Assembly: GCF_000821065.1 (NCBI RefSeq)
Contig: NZ_CDGG01000001.1
Span: 4,402,001 to 4,466,000, forward strand
DNA: 64,000 bases
Direction: 5' to 3'
Source of the DNA: Oceanobacillus oncorhynchi
GTDB lineage: Bacteria; Bacillota; Bacilli; Bacillales; Amphibacillaceae
A program made the position numbers and the translations under genes. Positions 47,475 to 56,818 of the stretch are shown in pieces (within the stretch, counting starts at the first letter, position 1; each line of letters begins with the position of its first letter). Below the pieces are notes generated by a model. That model did not search any database. It was given only the letters and a program-made list of their open reading frames with translations, and had not been told where the DNA came from.

Positions 47475-50400
47475 TCAGCGCTCAACCACATTATCATTTC
47501 CAAAATAATTTTTCAGCTGTCTCATTTCTTTCTCTGTCACTTGAAGAGAATAGCTGTTTGCAAGCTGGTAGGTTTCTCTGTTTACAGGATCATATACGAT
47601 TACCGGCGTCTTCCCCGGATGCTGTTCAGCTATTTGCTGCAAATATTTCAAAACACTGCTTTTATCTTGGTTTGTCATTCGTATAAATAATTTATTCGTT
47701 TCTGGTATATCCACTTCAGACAAATCCAGTGCTGCTATTTCCTTTAAAATAAACTGACGCTTCTGGTTTCTCTCTTCGACCGTAACACGCATCCAAACCA
47801 GCTGTTCCTCTTCCAGCTGATTCGAAATTTGCCGAAATAAATCCGGAAAAAGAACAGCATCCATCTTTTTATCTTCGTCCGACACTGTTAAAAATGCCAT
47901 TCTTTCTCTGTTTTTTGTGCGTATAATCTTTATCTCTTCTACTACTCCGACGGTATAGATTTCTTTTCTCTTCCCGATGAACTCCTCTGCCTGTTTAAAA
48001 GAAAGTATTCCATTCGCTCTTAATACATTCCGATAACTTTCAAATGGGTGATTTGAGATATAGATACCCATCAATTCTTTCTCAAAAGTGAGCTTTTGTA
48101 TTTTGGAGTAGTCTTCCGCTTCTGTATATTCCAACGCATCCTGAAATAAGGAGGCATCTTCATACATCCCCTGAAACAATTCCTTTTGTTCCAGCGCTGG
48201 ATTAATCGTTTCAATCAAGCTTGCCCTATTGGGATGAAACGTATCAAATGCACCAGCTAAAATCAGGTTTTTAATAGCGGCCCGATTTACTTTTTTTATA
48301 TCGATTCGCATACAAAAATCAAAAAAGCTGGTGAAAGAAGCCTCTTTTCGGATTTCTAAAATATGAACCAACGCTTGATAACTGATAGACTTAATAGCAG
48401 CTAACCCGGTACGTATCATGTTTTTCTCCACTGTAAATTGCTGATAGCTTCTATTAATATGTGGCGGAAGTATCTTAATTGCAAGCTCTTTTAACGACTC
48501 CTGGTACATAGACAGCTTTTCGGGCTGATTTTTAGCATCCGTTAGCAGGCATGAAAAAAATACTTCTGGATAATGTGCTTTCAGATAACTGAGCTGATAG
48601 GATATTTTACTATAGGCGACAGCATGGCTTCTTGGAAATCCATAGTTGGAAAAGCGGACAATCCAGCTGAAAATTTCCGCAGCCACAGCCTGAGAGTAGC
48701 CATTCTTTAAGCACCCTTTGATAAAGGCTGCCTCCTGCTGCTGCATCATATTGTCTTTCTTCTTACTTACCGCTCTTCTTAAAATATCCGCTTCACCAAG
48801 ACTGAAACCGGCAATACGGTGCGCAATCTGCATGATCTGCTCCTGATAAATCAGAACACCATAGGTTGATTTTAAAATCGGTTCTAAATCTGGATGCGGA
48901 TAGGTTACAGCTTCTTGCTTAAATTTACGCCGGATATACACAGGGATAAAATCCATCGGACCTGGACGATAAAGCGCATTAACCGCTACAATATCTTCAA
49001 ACGAGGATGGTTGCAGCTCTTTTAGAACACGCTGCATTCCTGTTGATTCTAACTGAAAAACACCGCTGGTTTCCCCTTGTCGCAGCATGGCAAACGTTTT
49101 TTCATCCTGTTCTGGAATATGGGTCAATATTTCTCCTTTGTTTTGGGTATATGCCACACCTTTCATGACTCTTTCTATTAACGAAAGGTTTCGGAGCCCC
49201 AGGAAGTCCATTTTCAACAGACCTGCGGCTTCCAATTCGTTCATTGCATATTGTGTCAAGTACGTTTCCCCTGTGCTGCTTGTCAACGGAACATCTCTCA
49301 TTAAAGGCTGCTCACTAATCACAACGCCCGCAGCATGAGTAGACACGTTTCTTGGCAAGCCTTCTAATTTAATCGCGATGGTAAATAAAACCTTTAATTT
49401 TTCAGAGGCCTTTACATAGGATGCTAATTCCGTTGAATCCTGCAGTAGCCGTTGAATACTTTTGGATGATGCCCGCTTCATTTCCCGCAAAATATAAGCA
49501 ACATCCTGATCATGGACATCCATTGTTTTCATCAGTTCTCGGAGAATCGAGCGTGTCGCAAAGGTGCCAAAAGTAATAATCTGTGCAACATGCTCCCTGC
49601 CATATTTATCTCTTACATAATCAATTACTTCATCACGGCGGATATCAGAAAAGTCTACATCAATATCCGGCATGGTCAGCCGTTCCGGATTTAAAAAACG
49701 TTCGAACAGAAGATTATATTTTAATGGATCAACTTCTGTGATTCCTAAAATATAAGCAACAATGGAACCAGCTGATGATCCCCTTCCCGGTCCGACCATG
49801 ATATGTTTATCTTTCGCAAATTGAATAAAATCGGCAACAATTAAAAAATAATCGCTGTAGTTCATATTGATAATCGTATTCAGCTCATATTCCATCCGTT
49901 TTCGATGAGCTTCTGTAACGACCGGGTACCGCTCCTGCAAACCCTCTTCACAGCGCTCCCGCAAATAGGTATCTGCGGTTACCTGATCCGGCGTGGGGAA
50001 GGAAGGCAGATGCTGCTCATCAAAATGTAAATAGGCAGTACATTTTCCTGCGATTTCTTCAGTCTTATCCAGCAGCTCCGGCCAAGTATGAAATAATTGC
50101 TTCATTTCCTCCGGAGAAGTAAAATGATGACCTTCAGGCAGCTGTTCCTTTCGTTTTGGAGCCCATTTCTCCCCGAACCGCATCGATTGCAGGCAATCAT
50201 AAGCCAATACATCCTGTTCGTCTAAATACACTACATTCTGCATCGCCACATAAGCAAAGTCCGCCTTTTTCCATATTTGCAGCTGATGTGAAGCTGAATC
50301 GATGCCGACATAAAAGTCACCTTCTTCAAAATAAGCTTCTGCCTTTTTAAGCTGTTGAAAGAGTAGTTGGCTTTCTGTTTCGGAGGAATCATTGCCAGCC

Positions 50401-50792
50401 CTCAGGAATGCCTTTCCAGAGAGTACACCGATGACACCGTCTGTATATTCCCCAAGCTGTTCAACCGGCAGCTTATCAAGCTGATTTGTTTGCAGATAGG
50501 TGCTTAACTGTAGAAGCTGCTGGTAGCCTGTTTTATTTTTAGCGAGAACGATACATGGAATCTCCTGTTCATTATCATCCATCTGAACAGAAATCCGCAT
50601 GCCAATAATCGGCTTAATCCCCTGATCCATACAAGCTTTATAGAATGAAACAGCACCATAAAGAACAGCTTCATCTGTTAAACAGAGGCTTTGATACTGT
50701 AAATATTTTGCTTTTTGAACAAGCTTTGGTATAGAAATGGTGCTCTCCATTAAACTATAGCCGCTTTTCACCGATATATGTGTGTACGTCAT
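47475..50792 (-). CDS. dnaE: DNA polymerase III alpha subunit DnaE
   Basis: 1105 residues from the ATG at 50792 (AGGGT upstream), close to B. subtilis DnaE (about 1115); reading further upstream would add about 38 unlikely residues. The N-terminal PHP domain begins YTHISVKSGYSLMEST. The catalytic Asp residues are in MPDIDVDFSDIRRDEV, with GPGRGSSAGSIVAY just before, and the helix-hairpin-helix and OB domains follow. It lacks the PolC exonuclease insert. It extends primers in lagging-strand replication. Gene order dnaE-ytrH-ytrI matches B. subtilis. Confidence 0.97.
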   Translation of the reverse strand: MTYTHISVKSGYSLMESTISIPKLVQKAKYLQYQSLCLTDEAVLYGAVSFYKACMDQGIKPIIGMRISVQMDDNEQEIPCIVLAKNKTGYQQLLQLSTYLQTNQLDKLPVEQLGEYTDGVIGVLSGKAFLRAGNDSSETESQLLFQQLKKAEAYFEEGDFYVGIDSASHQLQIWKKADFAYVAMQNVVYLDEQDVLAYDCLQSMRFGEKWAPKRKEQLPEGHHFTSPEEMKQLFHTWPELLDKTEEIAGKCTAYLHFDEQHLPSFPTPDQVTADTYLRERCEEGLQERYPVVTEAHRKRMEYELNTIINMNYSDYFLIVADFIQFAKDKHIMVGPGRGSSAGSIVAYILGITEVDPLKYNLLFERFLNPERLTMPDIDVDFSDIRRDEVIDYVRDKYGREHVAQIITFGTFATRSILRELMKTMDVHDQDVAYILREMKRASSKSIQRLLQDSTELASYVKASEKLKVLFTIAIKLEGLPRNVSTHAAGVVISEQPLMRDVPLTSSTGETYLTQYAMNELEAAGLLKMDFLGLRNLSLIERVMKGVAYTQNKGEILTHIPEQDEKTFAMLRQGETSGVFQLESTGMQRVLKELQPSSFEDIVAVNALYRPGPMDFIPVYIRRKFKQEAVTYPHPDLEPILKSTYGVLIYQEQIMQIAHRIAGFSLGEADILRRAVSKKKDNMMQQQEAAFIKGCLKNGYSQAVAAEIFSWIVRFSNYGFPRSHAVAYSKISYQLSYLKAHYPEVFFSCLLTDAKNQPEKLSMYQESLKELAIKILPPHINRSYQQFTVEKNMIRTGLAAIKSISYQALVHILEIRKEASFTSFFDFCMRIDIKKVNRAAIKNLILAGAFDTFHPNRASLIETINPALEQKELFQGMYEDASLFQDALEYTEAEDYSKIQKLTFEKELMGIYISNHPFESYRNVLRANGILSFKQAEEFIGKRKEIYTVGVVEEIKIIRTKNRERMAFLTVSDEDKKMDAVLFPDLFRQISNQLEEEQLVWMRVTVEERNQKRQFILKEIAALDLSEVDIPETNKLFIRMTNQDKSSVLKYLQQIAEQHPGKTPVIVYDPVNRETYQLANSYSLQVTEKEMRQLKNYFGNDNVVER

Positions 50793-50812
50793 TCTACCCT
50801 GCCTTCTTTCTA

Positions 50813-50876
50813 GAGGATGTTCAAAAAACTCCTTAAAATGAGAAATCGAATGTCTTCCTGCTTCTTGAACACGCAT
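50813..50876. repeat. TGTTCAAAAA inverted-repeat element upstream of dnaE
   Basis: GATGTTCAAAAAACTCC and CTTCTTGAACACGC are inverted with about 30 nt between; the right end matches TTGAACACGC seen alone at 55171-55181 and TTTTGAACACG at 45625. It sits between dnaE and ytrH. Confidence 0.55.
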
Positions 50877-51027
50877 TTCTATATCTATTATAACAAGATA
50901 GTACATATGTGCCTATCGTTTTAGTTTTCATAACTTGTCTGTTTCATTCATAAGCTAGAATATAGCAACCTCCAATTATAAGGATTGCCAATTAGCAGAC
51001 AAGCTATCATGCGAGGAGTGTCACAGT

Positions 51028-51360
51028 ATGGAGGAAAGATTTTTTGCAGCATTTATTCATTGTTTTTTTATTGCGTTAGGAGTCATCATCGGAGGATCGA
51101 TTATAGGAAGCATAGGTGATTTCGCCACCGGAGATGCTGCCCTGACCTCTATGAATCGAATCGCAGAACGCTTAAGAATATGGGGGATTGTCGCTGCAAT
51201 CGGAGGCACCTTTGACGCAATCGCCAACTTTGAAAGAGGGTTATTCGACGGAACTCCAATGGATTTAGTAAAACAGATCCTGTTGATTCTATCTGCAATG
51301 GGCGGAGTAAAGGTTGGCCTGATTATTATTCAATGGTTTTCACAAGGAGATGCTCCCTGA
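51028..51360 (+). CDS. ytrH: Sporulation membrane protein YtrH
   Basis: 110 residues with three hydrophobic segments. It matches YtrH in RFFAAFIHCFFIALGV, GGSIIGSIGDFATGDAALTSMNRIAERLRIWGIVAAIGGTFD and GGVKVGLIII. In B. subtilis ytrH and ytrI are required for efficient sporulation and are transcribed in the mother cell. GAGGAGTG precedes the ATG. Its stop overlaps the ytrI start by one base. Confidence 0.92.
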   Translation: MEERFFAAFIHCFFIALGVIIGGSIIGSIGDFATGDAALTSMNRIAERLRIWGIVAAIGGTFDAIANFERGLFDGTPMDLVKQILLILSAMGGVKVGLIIIQWFSQGDAP

Positions 51361-51863
51361 TGCACATCCCGCATTATCATAAAAAAACAAGCTGGCAGCT
51401 CATTTTTGTCGGTTTCTTTTTCGGCAGCATTATTTCCTATATGGTCTTCACCTATATGTACGGAACCATGTATGAAGAAATGTTAAAAGAGAATATGGAG
51501 CTGTCGAATGAGGTAACCGAGCTGGAGCAAACAAATCAGACCCTGCTGAAGGATAAAGAAGATTTAAGCGAGCAGACCAAACAGCCGCTCACCATCTCAA
51601 GAATCGACATTGAGATAGAAGACCCGGAATCGATGCGTATCGATTTATTAATGCAGGATCAGCTGCGGGCTTTGATTCGCGAAGAAATCAACCACGTCAT
51701 CGGAGAGGAAGTAGAGCTTGTATCACGTTCAGATAAGCTATTAATCGCAACAATCGAAAATAAAGCCTTCACTCTTGATGGCATGAGCTACCAATTCCGT
51801 GTCCGACAAATTGCATTTGGTTCAGAATTAAGAGTTGTGGTCCTGCCTGAATCCGTAAGATGA
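51360..51863 (+). CDS. ytrI: Sporulation protein YtrI
   Basis: 167 residues from the ATG at 51360, inside the ytrH stop (TGATG); AAGGAG lies 10 nt upstream. One N-terminal membrane helix (about residues 13-35) is followed by a heptad-rich coil (ENMELSNEVTELEQTNQ) and a small C-terminal beta domain. Length equals B. subtilis YtrI. Works with YtrH in sporulation. Confidence 0.9.
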   Translation: MHIPHYHKKTSWQLIFVGFFFGSIISYMVFTYMYGTMYEEMLKENMELSNEVTELEQTNQTLLKDKEDLSEQTKQPLTISRIDIEIEDPESMRIDLLMQDQLRALIREEINHVIGEEVELVSRSDKLLIATIENKAFTLDGMSYQFRVRQIAFGSELRVVVLPESVR

Positions 51864-51899
51864 TAGTATGATTCGTTTCATTATCCACTTTAAATCAAT

Positions 51900-51954
51900 A
51901 AGGCTGTTATAACGCAGACAAATTATTTTATCTTGCCTCTCGCATAACAGCCTT
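51900..51954. terminator. Hairpin between ytrI and nrnA
   Basis: AAGGCTGTTAT and ATAACAGCCTT form an exact 11-bp stem over 32 nt. T runs on either side are weak, so termination is plausible but not certain. Confidence 0.55.
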
Positions 51955-51997
51955 AGCTTGGTTTCATATCTCTCCAATTTCAGCAATTACATCTGTT

Positions 51998-52942
51998 TTA
52001 AACTTCGTCCCTGCACACTTTTTCTAAATCAGCTGCTAAATGATTTGCTTCCTCCCAGTTATATACGGTTGCACCAGAAGCCAACGGATGTCCTCCGCCA
52101 TTATATTTCTTAGCAATTTGATTAATTACAATTCCTTTCGAACGGATACGCACCCGAATTTGGTCAGGCTCTTCAATAAAAAATACCCATGCTTTAATCC
52201 CTTTGACATCTGCTACCGTCTGGACAAGCTGGTTTGATTCCTCCACAGTAACATCAAATGCTTTCAATAATTCAGCAGTTAATTTAATGACACACAGCCC
52301 ATTCTCAGACATCTTAAAATGCTGTAAAATGTGGCCGCTTAACCGCAATACTTTTTCCTCCGCCTCGTATAACCCATCATATATAGCTGTCCGGTCAAAA
52401 TCATAACGAACTAATTCACCGGCATATTTAAATGTTTTCACAGTTGTACTTGGAAATTTAAATCTTCCTGTGTCCCCAACGATTCCTGCATATAAGAGAC
52501 GGGCTGCTTCATTATTTAAATTCCAGCCCCGGGGACGCGCTTCCAATGCAAGACCAACAATCATCTCAGAAGTAGAACTGGCATCGGTAGACACCCATTC
52601 GATATCTCCATAAGAATCTGTGACCGGATGATGATCGATTTTTATCAGCTGTTTTCCTTTATTATAACGATCATCATCAATCCGCGGCTGGTTTGCTGTA
52701 TCACAGACAATGACTAAGCTTCCCTGATAAAGCTCGTCTGATAAATCATCCATCTGCGCTAAAAAAGTCAGGGACGGGATATCTTCTCCTGCAGCGTAGA
52801 CTTCTTTCTCCGGAAAGGAATGTCTAATCAATGCTTTTAACCCCATCTGAGATCCAATTGCATCCGGATCAGGGCGGACATGCCGATGTATAATGATTCT
52901 CTCGCTTGCTTCAATCGCTTCAATAATTTTTGTAATTTCCAT
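51998..52942 (-). CDS. nrnA: NrnA/YtqI oligoribonuclease and pAp phosphatase
   Basis: 314 residues, DHH/DHHA1 family. The metal motifs IIIHRHVRPDPDAIGSQ, VCDTANQPRIDD, KIDHHPV (DHH) and the C-terminal DHHA1 motif YNGGGHPLASGATV are complete. It degrades nano-RNAs and 3'-phosphoadenosine 5'-phosphate. GGGAG precedes the ATG. Lies in the conserved ytr-ytq-ytp-yto block. Confidence 0.95.
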   Translation of the reverse strand: MEITKIIEAIEASERIIIHRHVRPDPDAIGSQMGLKALIRHSFPEKEVYAAGEDIPSLTFLAQMDDLSDELYQGSLVIVCDTANQPRIDDDRYNKGKQLIKIDHHPVTDSYGDIEWVSTDASSTSEMIVGLALEARPRGWNLNNEAARLLYAGIVGDTGRFKFPSTTVKTFKYAGELVRYDFDRTAIYDGLYEAEEKVLRLSGHILQHFKMSENGLCVIKLTAELLKAFDVTVEESNQLVQTVADVKGIKAWVFFIEEPDQIRVRIRSKGIVINQIAKKYNGGGHPLASGATVYNWEEANHLAADLEKVCRDEV

Positions 52943-53058
52943 GACAATCTCCCTTTTTGTTGATGATATAGTTATGATTTTTCCTAGATTAATTGATAAA
53001 AAAACGGTACAATAAACGTAGCATTAAACAATATGTAATTAGGAGCGGAGCATTTAAA

Positions 53059-53352
53059 ATGGTTATCTTTCCAATAATAATTATAATTTCAGCTGTCTTT
53101 TATATCTATTATAAAGTAGCAATCCTCAAAGAGAAAAATACGTTAACACAAAAATACTTTAATGGCCGGGCGAGATCCAGCCTGGGAGCATTTTTAATCG
53201 CTTTTTCCATTAATCAATACTCCCTTTATCTGACACAGCTCAGCTTGTTTATCGGCCTTGTTATCTTTGCATTAGGATTAATGCAATTGATTCGTGGATT
53301 CAAAGAAGCACGGCACTATCAAAAAGAGTGGAGAAGATTGCATCCAAACTAG
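53059..53352 (+). CDS. ytpI: YtpI family membrane protein
   Basis: 97 residues from the ATG at 53059 with GGAG eight nucleotides upstream. Three hydrophobic segments (residues 2-18, 45-60, 65-82) flank NTLTQKYFNGRARSSLGAFLIAFS-like loops, and the C-terminus is basic (KEARHYQKEWRRLHPN). B. subtilis YtpI is about 100 residues and sits in the same place. Function unknown. Confidence 0.85.
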   Translation: MVIFPIIIIISAVFYIYYKVAILKEKNTLTQKYFNGRARSSLGAFLIAFSINQYSLYLTQLSLFIGLVIFALGLMQLIRGFKEARHYQKEWRRLHPN

Positions 53353-53390
53353 GTAAAATAGAAGCACAGCTTTCAAATCAGATCGTTACA

Positions 53391-53425
53391 AACAACTGGA
53401 ATTATCGTATTCCAGTTGTTTTTTT
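53391..53425. terminator. Terminator between ytpI and ytoI
   Basis: AACAACTGGAAT and ATTCCAGTTGTT form a 12-bp stem with a 6-nt loop, followed by TTTTTT on the plus strand and usable in reverse. Confidence 0.9.
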
Positions 53426-53454
53426 CGTCTTCAAAAGAAAAATCAATTACGCTG

Positions 53455-54762
53455 TTACCGATTGATCAGCTGCGCCATAATCAATGACCGTCCGACAGTA
53501 GTTTGTCCATGCATTACTTCTACATCTATCTTTGCATATAAACGGCCGACATCTAAAAGTGTTGGCTTAAGAAGTAAAATACTGTCGATTGGTACCGGCT
53601 TGCTGAAATAAACCGTAATATTCTCAATCGAAATTTCTGCTTTCTTCTCTATTTTCATCATTTTTTCACTTGCTTCTGTGATGAGAGCTGTAAATACACC
53701 ATGTGATAATGTTCCTAAATGGTTTGTCATTTGCGGAATAACATGCGCTTCAAACAACCCTTCCTCACTCGGATTCTGCGACATATTGTTAGCAACAATA
53801 TCTTCAATTGTTTCTCCGACCTGCGGCTGTCTCTGGATCTGCTGCATGGCTTTTAATACGTCCTGCCTGGAAACAACGCCTTTTAATACATGCGAACTAT
53901 CCACCACAGGAACGAGCTCGATACCTTCCCAGACCATCATATGTGCAACCGAGGCTAAAGATGTTTTTTCCTGAACAACTAACGGCTTCCGGCTCATGAT
54001 ACGATCAATAAATGTAGTTTGGTCTTTCCCGACGATATCTCTCGAAGAAACCATTCCTACTACTTTCATACGGTCGTCCACAACCGGAAATCGTGTGTGC
54101 GAGGAAACTTCATTATTAATATACCAATCCTTCACCTGCTGTTTCGCCGCTAAATAATAAGAGGACTCAAACGGTGTTGAAATATCTCCTACAAAAATAA
54201 TTTCCTTTTTAATCAATTGATCATAAATCGCGCGGTTAATCATAGCCGCAACTGTAAACGTATCATAGCTTGTCGAAATAATAGGCAATTTTTTTTCATT
54301 GGCAAGCTGTTTTATAGAATCATCCGTATCGAAGCCTCCTGTAATCAGGACAGCTGCTCCCGCTTCTAAAGCAAGCTTATGCGCTTCAAAACGGTTTCCG
54401 ACAATCAGCAGCGAATCAGCTTGCGTATAGCGCATCATGGCATTTAACTGCATGGCGCCAATCACAAATTTACTGAGTGTTTTATGAAGCCCGTCTCTGC
54501 CTCCAAGTACTTGTCCATCAATGATATTAACAATCTCAGCAAACGTCAGCTCTTCAAAATTATCTTTCTTTTTCTTCTCGATCCGAATCGTTCCTACACG
54601 TTCAATCGTACTTACGATTCCTTGATTTTCTGCTTCCTTAATCGCCCGGTAAGCAGTCCCATCACTCACATTTAAATCTTTCGCAATTTGACGGACAGAT
54701 ATCTTGCTTCCAACTGGCAATGATAAAATATGCTGTAAAATCTGTTCATGCTTGGTCGCCAT
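53455..54762 (-). CDS. ytoI: YtoI, HTH-DRTGG-CBS-hotdog protein
   Basis: 435 residues in four parts: an N-terminal HTH (about 1-65, KISVRQIAKDLNVSDGTAYRAI), a DRTGG domain (about 70-185, FVIGAMQLNAMMRYTQ), two CBS domains (about 195-310, VVGMVSSRDIVG and LKGVVSRQDVLK), and a hotdog thioesterase-like domain (about 335-435). The HTH suggests a regulator; CBS domains may sense nucleotides. B. subtilis YtoI has the same architecture. No target site is visible here. Confidence 0.88.
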   Translation of the reverse strand: MATKHEQILQHILSLPVGSKISVRQIAKDLNVSDGTAYRAIKEAENQGIVSTIERVGTIRIEKKKKDNFEELTFAEIVNIIDGQVLGGRDGLHKTLSKFVIGAMQLNAMMRYTQADSLLIVGNRFEAHKLALEAGAAVLITGGFDTDDSIKQLANEKKLPIISTSYDTFTVAAMINRAIYDQLIKKEIIFVGDISTPFESSYYLAAKQQVKDWYINNEVSSHTRFPVVDDRMKVVGMVSSRDIVGKDQTTFIDRIMSRKPLVVQEKTSLASVAHMMVWEGIELVPVVDSSHVLKGVVSRQDVLKAMQQIQRQPQVGETIEDIVANNMSQNPSEEGLFEAHVIPQMTNHLGTLSHGVFTALITEASEKMMKIEKKAEISIENITVYFSKPVPIDSILLLKPTLLDVGRLYAKIDVEVMHGQTTVGRSLIMAQLINR

Positions 54763-54834
54763 CTGCCATCACCCTCTTTCAACTGTACTATATAAAACAT
54801 ATTAGTCTTATTATACAATTGATACAGGAGAAAC

Positions 54835-55062
54835 TCAATGGCTGCGCAGTTTCTTCTTATTTATCCCCTCCTGTTCCATAACCGGGGGCCGGGACATTTT
54901 TAATAGTGTTGCAAGATTTGCGCCGATAAATACAAAGGCAAATAATAACCAGCACCCCCAAAAGAGGAATTCTAAAGAGCTGGAAGACTGCGGAACCATC
55001 GGCCATGCAATATAGATAAAAAAGCAAACTAATAATAACCTTAGAATAATATTTGTTTTCAA
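54835..55062 (-). CDS. Small two-helix membrane protein of unknown function
   Basis: 75 residues from the TTG at 55062, which has GGAGG nine nucleotides upstream; the ATG at 55071 directly abuts that site. Helices are about residues 6-22 and 29-50; the C-terminus KMSRPPVMEQEGINKKKLRSH is basic and probably cytosolic. Not recognised. It lies between ytkL and ytoI in the same direction and may be transcribed with ytoI. Confidence 0.65.
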   Translation of the reverse strand: MKTNIILRLLLVCFFIYIAWPMVPQSSSSLEFLFWGCWLLFAFVFIGANLATLLKMSRPPVMEQEGINKKKLRSH

Positions 55063-55118
55063 GGCTGGCATCCTCCTTTTTTATAATTGTATGAGCGAGG
55101 ATGATTTCTATGCAGCAG

Positions 55119-55153
55119 AAAACCACAGAATATAATCTATCTCTGTGGTTTTC
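55119..55153 (-). terminator. Terminator after ytkL
   Basis: AAAACCACAGA and TCTGTGGTTTT form an exact 11-bp stem with a 12-nt loop and short T run. A solitary TTTTTGAACACGC motif follows at 55169. Confidence 0.65.
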
Positions 55154-55184
55154 TAGCAAAATATATACTTTTTGAACACGCACG

Positions 55185-55871
55185 TTAAGAAGTTAAATCG
55201 ATTGTTTCTCCAACTTTCATTGCGCGGGCATTACCAGCCTTCACTTTAGATGCCCAATCTTCCGGATCCTGAACAATCGGCGGAAAGGTATTATAATGCA
55301 CAGGAACAACTGTCTTGGCATTTACCCATTCAGCTGCAAGCAGTGCATCACTTGGCCCCATCGTAAAATTATCACCGATTGGAATAAAGGCAATATCAAT
55401 ATCATTTAATTCACCGTACATTTTTAAATCTGTAAACAATGCCGTATCTCCTAAGTGATACATTGTCTTTCCATTTACTGTAAGAAGTATTCCTGCAGGC
55501 ATTCCTCCGTAAATGACTGTTCCATCCTCTTCTTCATAGGATGAGCCGTGAAAAGCTTGCGTAAGCTGCACTTTCCCAAATTCAAATTCACGGGAACCGC
55601 CGATATGCATTGGATGTGCCTCCACACCTTTTGATGCTATATAATCGGCAAGTTCTTTCGGCGCTACAACCAAGGCATCGTTATTTTTAGCTATTTCCAC
55701 TGTATCTCCGACATGATCATTATGAGCATGTGTCAGCAAAATAACGTCAGCCTTTTCCGTACTCGGATCTAAATCACATGCTTCATTTCCATTGATAAAC
55801 GGGTCAATAATGATGCGATGCTTTCCTGTATCTACTTTTACTACAGAATGTCCATGAAAAGATACTTTCAC
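55185..55871 (-). CDS. ytkL: UPF0173 metal-dependent hydrolase YtkL
   Basis: 228-residue metallo-beta-lactamase fold. The metal motif is [12 protein letters not shown], with [13 protein letters not shown] at the start, [13 protein letters not shown] and [11 protein letters not shown] later. The UPF0173 family hydrolase has no established physiological substrate. GGAGAG precedes the ATG at 55871. Position beside ytoI fits the B. subtilis order. Confidence 0.92.
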   Translation of the reverse strand: MKVSFHGHSVVKVDTGKHRIIIDPFINGNEACDLDPSTEKADVILLTHAHNDHVGDTVEIAKNNDALVVAPKELADYIASKGVEAHPMHIGGSREFEFGKVQLTQAFHGSSYEEEDGTVIYGGMPAGILLTVNGKTMYHLGDTALFTDLKMYGELNDIDIAFIPIGDNFTMGPSDALLAAEWVNAKTVVPVHYNTFPPIVQDPEDWASKVKAGNARAMKVGETIDLTS

Positions 55872-55963
55872 TGAAAATCTCTCCTTTGACGATTTGGATT
55901 ATTATTTTGATTTCGTAGTGTGTCTTCCCGCTATCAGGTATTTCTATGCATCTTTTTCAGCAA

Positions 55964-56632
55964 TTATTTATTAAATTTCTTTTTCAAAGCAGCTAATTCA
56001 TCATCTACCCCATTATTATTTTCAAGCTCTTTGAATTCATCATCCAGCGTACGCGCACTTTCATTTAAATCTTCTGAGGTTTCTGCTTCCGCTTCGTATT
56101 GCAGTACTTTTTCTTCCATTCTTTCAAATCCTTGACGAGATTGATCGCTGCCGATAGAAGACATTGTACGGTTCATTTTCGTTCTTGTTTTCGCAGATTC
56201 TGCACGTGCCTTTAAGGAGTCTTTTTTCAATTTCATTTCTTGGTATTCTTTTTTCATTTCAGATAGTTTTTCTTTCAGGATTCGGACATCCTCATCCGCG
56301 CGCTCCCAAGAAGCTTGTAGAGACTCATACGATTTCTCCTGATGTCTTTTATCTTCTAATGCTTTTCTCGCTAATTCTTCATTATCTGCTTCTACTGCTT
56401 TTTCAGCCTGTTCCTGGCGCTTTTCCACCATCGCTTTCGCATCATTCGCTTTGCGCTTCAGCATTTTTTCATTGGCCATTTGTTTTGCTACAGCAGCTTC
56501 AACCTCTTCAATATCCTTGCCCATATCCCGCAAGTACTGATCTAACATCTTGACCGGATCTTCCGCCTTATCAATCATTGCATTCAGTTCTGAACTGACA
56601 ATTGTTTTCATTCGATTAAAAAATTGAAACAT
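55964..56632 (-). CDS. PspA/IM30-family membrane stress protein
   Basis: 222 residues from the ATG at 56632 (GAGGAGG upstream). It opens MFQFFNRMKTIVSSELNAMI, the family pattern, and continues as long alpha-helical coiled coil (residues 25-190, for example ARKALEDKRHQEKSYESLQ). PspA/LiaH/YdjF proteins bind anionic membranes and respond to envelope stress. It could be the LiaH or PspA paralogue; no lia regulatory genes lie nearby. The tail EFKELENNNGVDDELAALKK is acidic. Confidence 0.88.
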   Translation of the reverse strand: MFQFFNRMKTIVSSELNAMIDKAEDPVKMLDQYLRDMGKDIEEVEAAVAKQMANEKMLKRKANDAKAMVEKRQEQAEKAVEADNEELARKALEDKRHQEKSYESLQASWERADEDVRILKEKLSEMKKEYQEMKLKKDSLKARAESAKTRTKMNRTMSSIGSDQSRQGFERMEEKVLQYEAEAETSEDLNESARTLDDEFKELENNNGVDDELAALKKKFNK

Positions 56633-56818
56633 ACAAATCCTCCTCTTGGAATAAGTAATAGTAATGTACGGTCCGTGTACAGTATGAAATACGATTGATT
56701 TCGCAAAAAGTTTCATTTTTATCGGATTTTTTCTTTCTATCTGCTATAATTTTTTTAGAGCATACTATTTATTCATGTCAAACAGCAGTAATACTAATCA
56801 ACTAGGAGGCAAAAAATA